Shown here: positions 6,359 to 7,169 of the stretch, one piece after another
Layout of the letters: each line of letters starts with the position of its first letter
Numbering within the stretch: position 1 is the first letter of the stretch
Source: an uncultured Lachnospiraceae bacterium
GTDB lineage: Bacteria; Bacillota; Clostridia; Lachnospirales; Lachnospiraceae
Assembly (NCBI GenBank): GCA_902782625.1
Contig: CACZNZ010000136.1
Location: 1 to 7,169 of the forward strand
Length of the DNA stretch: 7,169 nucleotides
Direction of reading: 5' to 3'
Translations under genes and position numbers: made by a program
Notes under the pieces: model-generated
The model's input: only the letters and a program-made list of their open reading frames with translations
Database searches by the model: none
Told to the model about the DNA's origin: nothing

Positions 6359-6366
6359 AGTAAGAA

Positions 6367-6399
6367 GCCCCGGGATATGCACATGACAAATCCCGGGGC
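6367..6399 (-). terminator. Terminator-like hairpin of the FMN riboswitch expression platform
   Basis: On the minus strand GCCCCGGGAT (6399-6390) and ATCCCGGGGC (6376-6367) form a perfect ten-pair stem with a 13-nt loop. The tract that follows is TTCTTACTG, a poor U-run. TGCCCCGGG (6400-6392) can alternatively pair with TTCGGGGCA at the 5' side of the aptamer (6536-6528), with seven Watson-Crick and two G-U pairs. That would be an antiterminator used when FMN is absent. This switching model is inferred from complementarity. Confidence 0.7.
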
Positions 6400-6416
6400 A
6401 ATATGGTATCTTTAAT

Positions 6417-6541
6417 GATTTCTTCTCACATCCAGACTGTACTGTCGGCTCCGGATTCTCACCGGATCATGCCTGTTCGGCTCGCGGGCTCGCGTTTTTC
6501 GCATACCGCCGGTCGGGAATCTCACCCTGCCCCGAAGAATC
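6417..6541 (-). promoter_or_regulatory. FMN riboswitch (RFN element) of the riboflavin operon
   Basis: The minus strand carries the conserved blocks of the FMN aptamer in order: TTCGGGGCAGGGTGAG, then TTCCCGACCGGCGGTA, a variable GC-rich arm, then ATCCGGTGAGAATCCGGAGC, CCGACAGTACAGTCTGGATG, and the closing strand GAGAAG. The ends GATTCTTC and GAAGAAATC pair as the basal stem with one bulge. By family knowledge, it binds flavin mononucleotide and lowers expression of the genes behind it. It lies between the promoter at 6558-6586 and ribD. Confidence 0.96.
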
Positions 6542-6557
6542 TCTCATCACCTTGCCT

Positions 6558-6586
6558 ATTGTAACGCATTCATGTTAGTTATACAA
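6558..6586 (-). promoter_or_regulatory. Promoter of the riboflavin operon
   Basis: On the minus strand TTGTAT (6586-6581) is followed by exactly 17 bp and TACAAT (6563-6558). Transcription would start near 6551, about ten bases before the riboswitch. The -35 box lies only 7 bp after the stop codon of the upstream phosphatase gene, and no terminator lies between them, so some read-through into the leader is possible. Confidence 0.7.
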
Positions 6587-6593
6587 GTCTTTT

Positions 6594-7169
6594 TTAAAAG
6601 TCATCAACCTCGTCGACGGATTCATCGAGGGAGTCATCATCCCAGATTACTGCGACGGCGGAGTAATTATCGGCATGTTCGGGTGCATTTTCACAGACGG
6701 TCCGAATCATGGTTCCTAGCCAGTCTCCGCATCCCTGGCTTTCGATGAGGTCTTGTTGCATCTGTTCTTCATCGATATACTCCCAGAAGCCGTCTGTGCA
6801 AAGCAGAAACGCCAGGTCTCCTGAATCCTGCATCCACTCGGAGATCTCATACTGCCTGCCGGTTTTCCATTCGGATCCCATGACTCGCATCAGGCGGTTT
6901 CTGGCATTATGATGTCTGATCTGTTCTTCGGGTATCTTTCCTTCTTCCGCCATTTTATGTGCAAGGCTGTGGTCGAGAGTTCGCCGGATCAGTTTCTGAT
7001 CTTTGAAAAGATACAGTCTGGTATCACCAATATGAGCAAAACGATACCAGCCGTTTCGCACTTGTAGAAGTGTCAGTGTGCTTTTGAAGTCATTGGATCT
7101 GCCTTCTCTGTGCTGAAGATCCAGCAGTCTTCTCTGTCCTTCTTCGAAGCATCTTGCCAGGCATTCATC
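6594..7169 (-). CDS. PP2C-family protein serine/threonine phosphatase (5' end cut by window edge)
   Basis: PP2C enzymes are metal-dependent cytoplasmic phosphatases that remove phosphate from Ser/Thr residues, often countering Hanks-type kinases. The frame is open from the stop at 6594 to the right edge, giving 191 residues of the C-terminal part. A GTG at 7061 is internal, because family sequence continues upstream of it. Visible motifs are STLTLLQV, FAHIGDTRLYLF, TLDHSLAHKMAEEGKI, RNRLMRVMG, FLLCTDGFWEYI and HADNYSAVAVIW. They hold the metal-binding Asp of GDTR, TDG and DN. The first catalytic motif, usually near DGMGG, would lie outside the window. The end is an acidic tail (DDDSLDESVDEVDDF) not needed for the fold. 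The substrate and the partner kinase are not visible here. It does not look like part of the riboflavin pathway. Confidence 0.9.
   Translation of the reverse strand, partial: DECLARCFEEGQRRLLDLQHREGRSNDFKSTLTLLQVRNGWYRFAHIGDTRLYLFKDQKLIRRTLDHSLAHKMAEEGKIPEEQIRHHNARNRLMRVMGSEWKTGRQYEISEWMQDSGDLAFLLCTDGFWEYIDEEQMQQDLIESQGCGDWLGTMIRTVCENAPEHADNYSAVAVIWDDDSLDESVDEVDDF

Noticed and set aside
6298..6384. A 29-codon N-terminal extension of RibD
   Set aside because: It lies over the leader hairpins, has no ribosome binding site, and the family start with AGGAG is at 6297.
6594..7061. A short phosphatase gene starting at the GTG at 7061
   Set aside because: The open frame continues to the window edge and carries PP2C motif sequence (STLTLLQV) upstream of the GTG, so the gene is cut by the window, not short.
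6594..7169. The missing riboflavin-pathway phosphatase
   Set aside because: The motifs are of PP2C protein phosphatases. The pathway's dephosphorylation step is generally attributed to HAD-type enzymes, and this gene is upstream of the FMN-controlled promoter.

Overview
The window looks like chromosomal DNA from a gut-type, low-to-mid GC Firmicute, most likely a Lachnospiraceae-like clostridium. The reasons are strong AGGAGG-type ribosome binding sites, sigma-A-like promoters with TATACT -10 boxes, a MecA of the clostridial type, a DUF1858 CxxC mini-protein, and an FMN-riboswitch riboflavin operon in the order ribD-ribE-ribBA-ribH. No genus can be fixed from sequence reading alone, and I see no phage, transposase or CRISPR.

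Layout, left to right. Positions 1-986 (minus) carry a Sua5-type threonylcarbamoyl-AMP synthase whose last residues run off the left edge. A 284-bp divergent intergenic region follows, with one promoter for sua5 (plus a foldable leader) and one for mecA. MecA (1274-2035, plus) starts at TTG and ends in an intrinsic terminator. Positions 2081-2403 hold no gene. They contain two near-identical 118-bp copies of a palindrome-like repeat plus fragments of a further copy, lying between the convergent terminators of mecA and the riboflavin operon.

The minus-strand riboflavin block fills 2406-6586. It has a promoter directly behind the phosphatase gene, an FMN riboswitch with a terminator-like hairpin, an extra hairpin, ribD, ribE, ribBA, ribH, a DUF1858 gene with its own internal promoter, and a long hairpin terminator. 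At the right edge is the 3' part of a PP2C-type Ser/Thr phosphatase gene (minus), whose stop lies just upstream of the riboflavin promoter.

Functionally, RibBA (GTP cyclohydrolase II part), RibD, RibH and RibE would convert GTP, together with 3,4-dihydroxy-2-butanone 4-phosphate, to riboflavin under FMN feedback through the leader RNA. The most notable point is that the DHBP-synthase half of RibBA has lost several catalytic residues while the GTP cyclohydrolase half is intact. The four-carbon precursor may therefore have to come from a gene elsewhere. The other points worth attention are the palindromic repeat array and the two unusual leader RNAs (sua5 and ribD).
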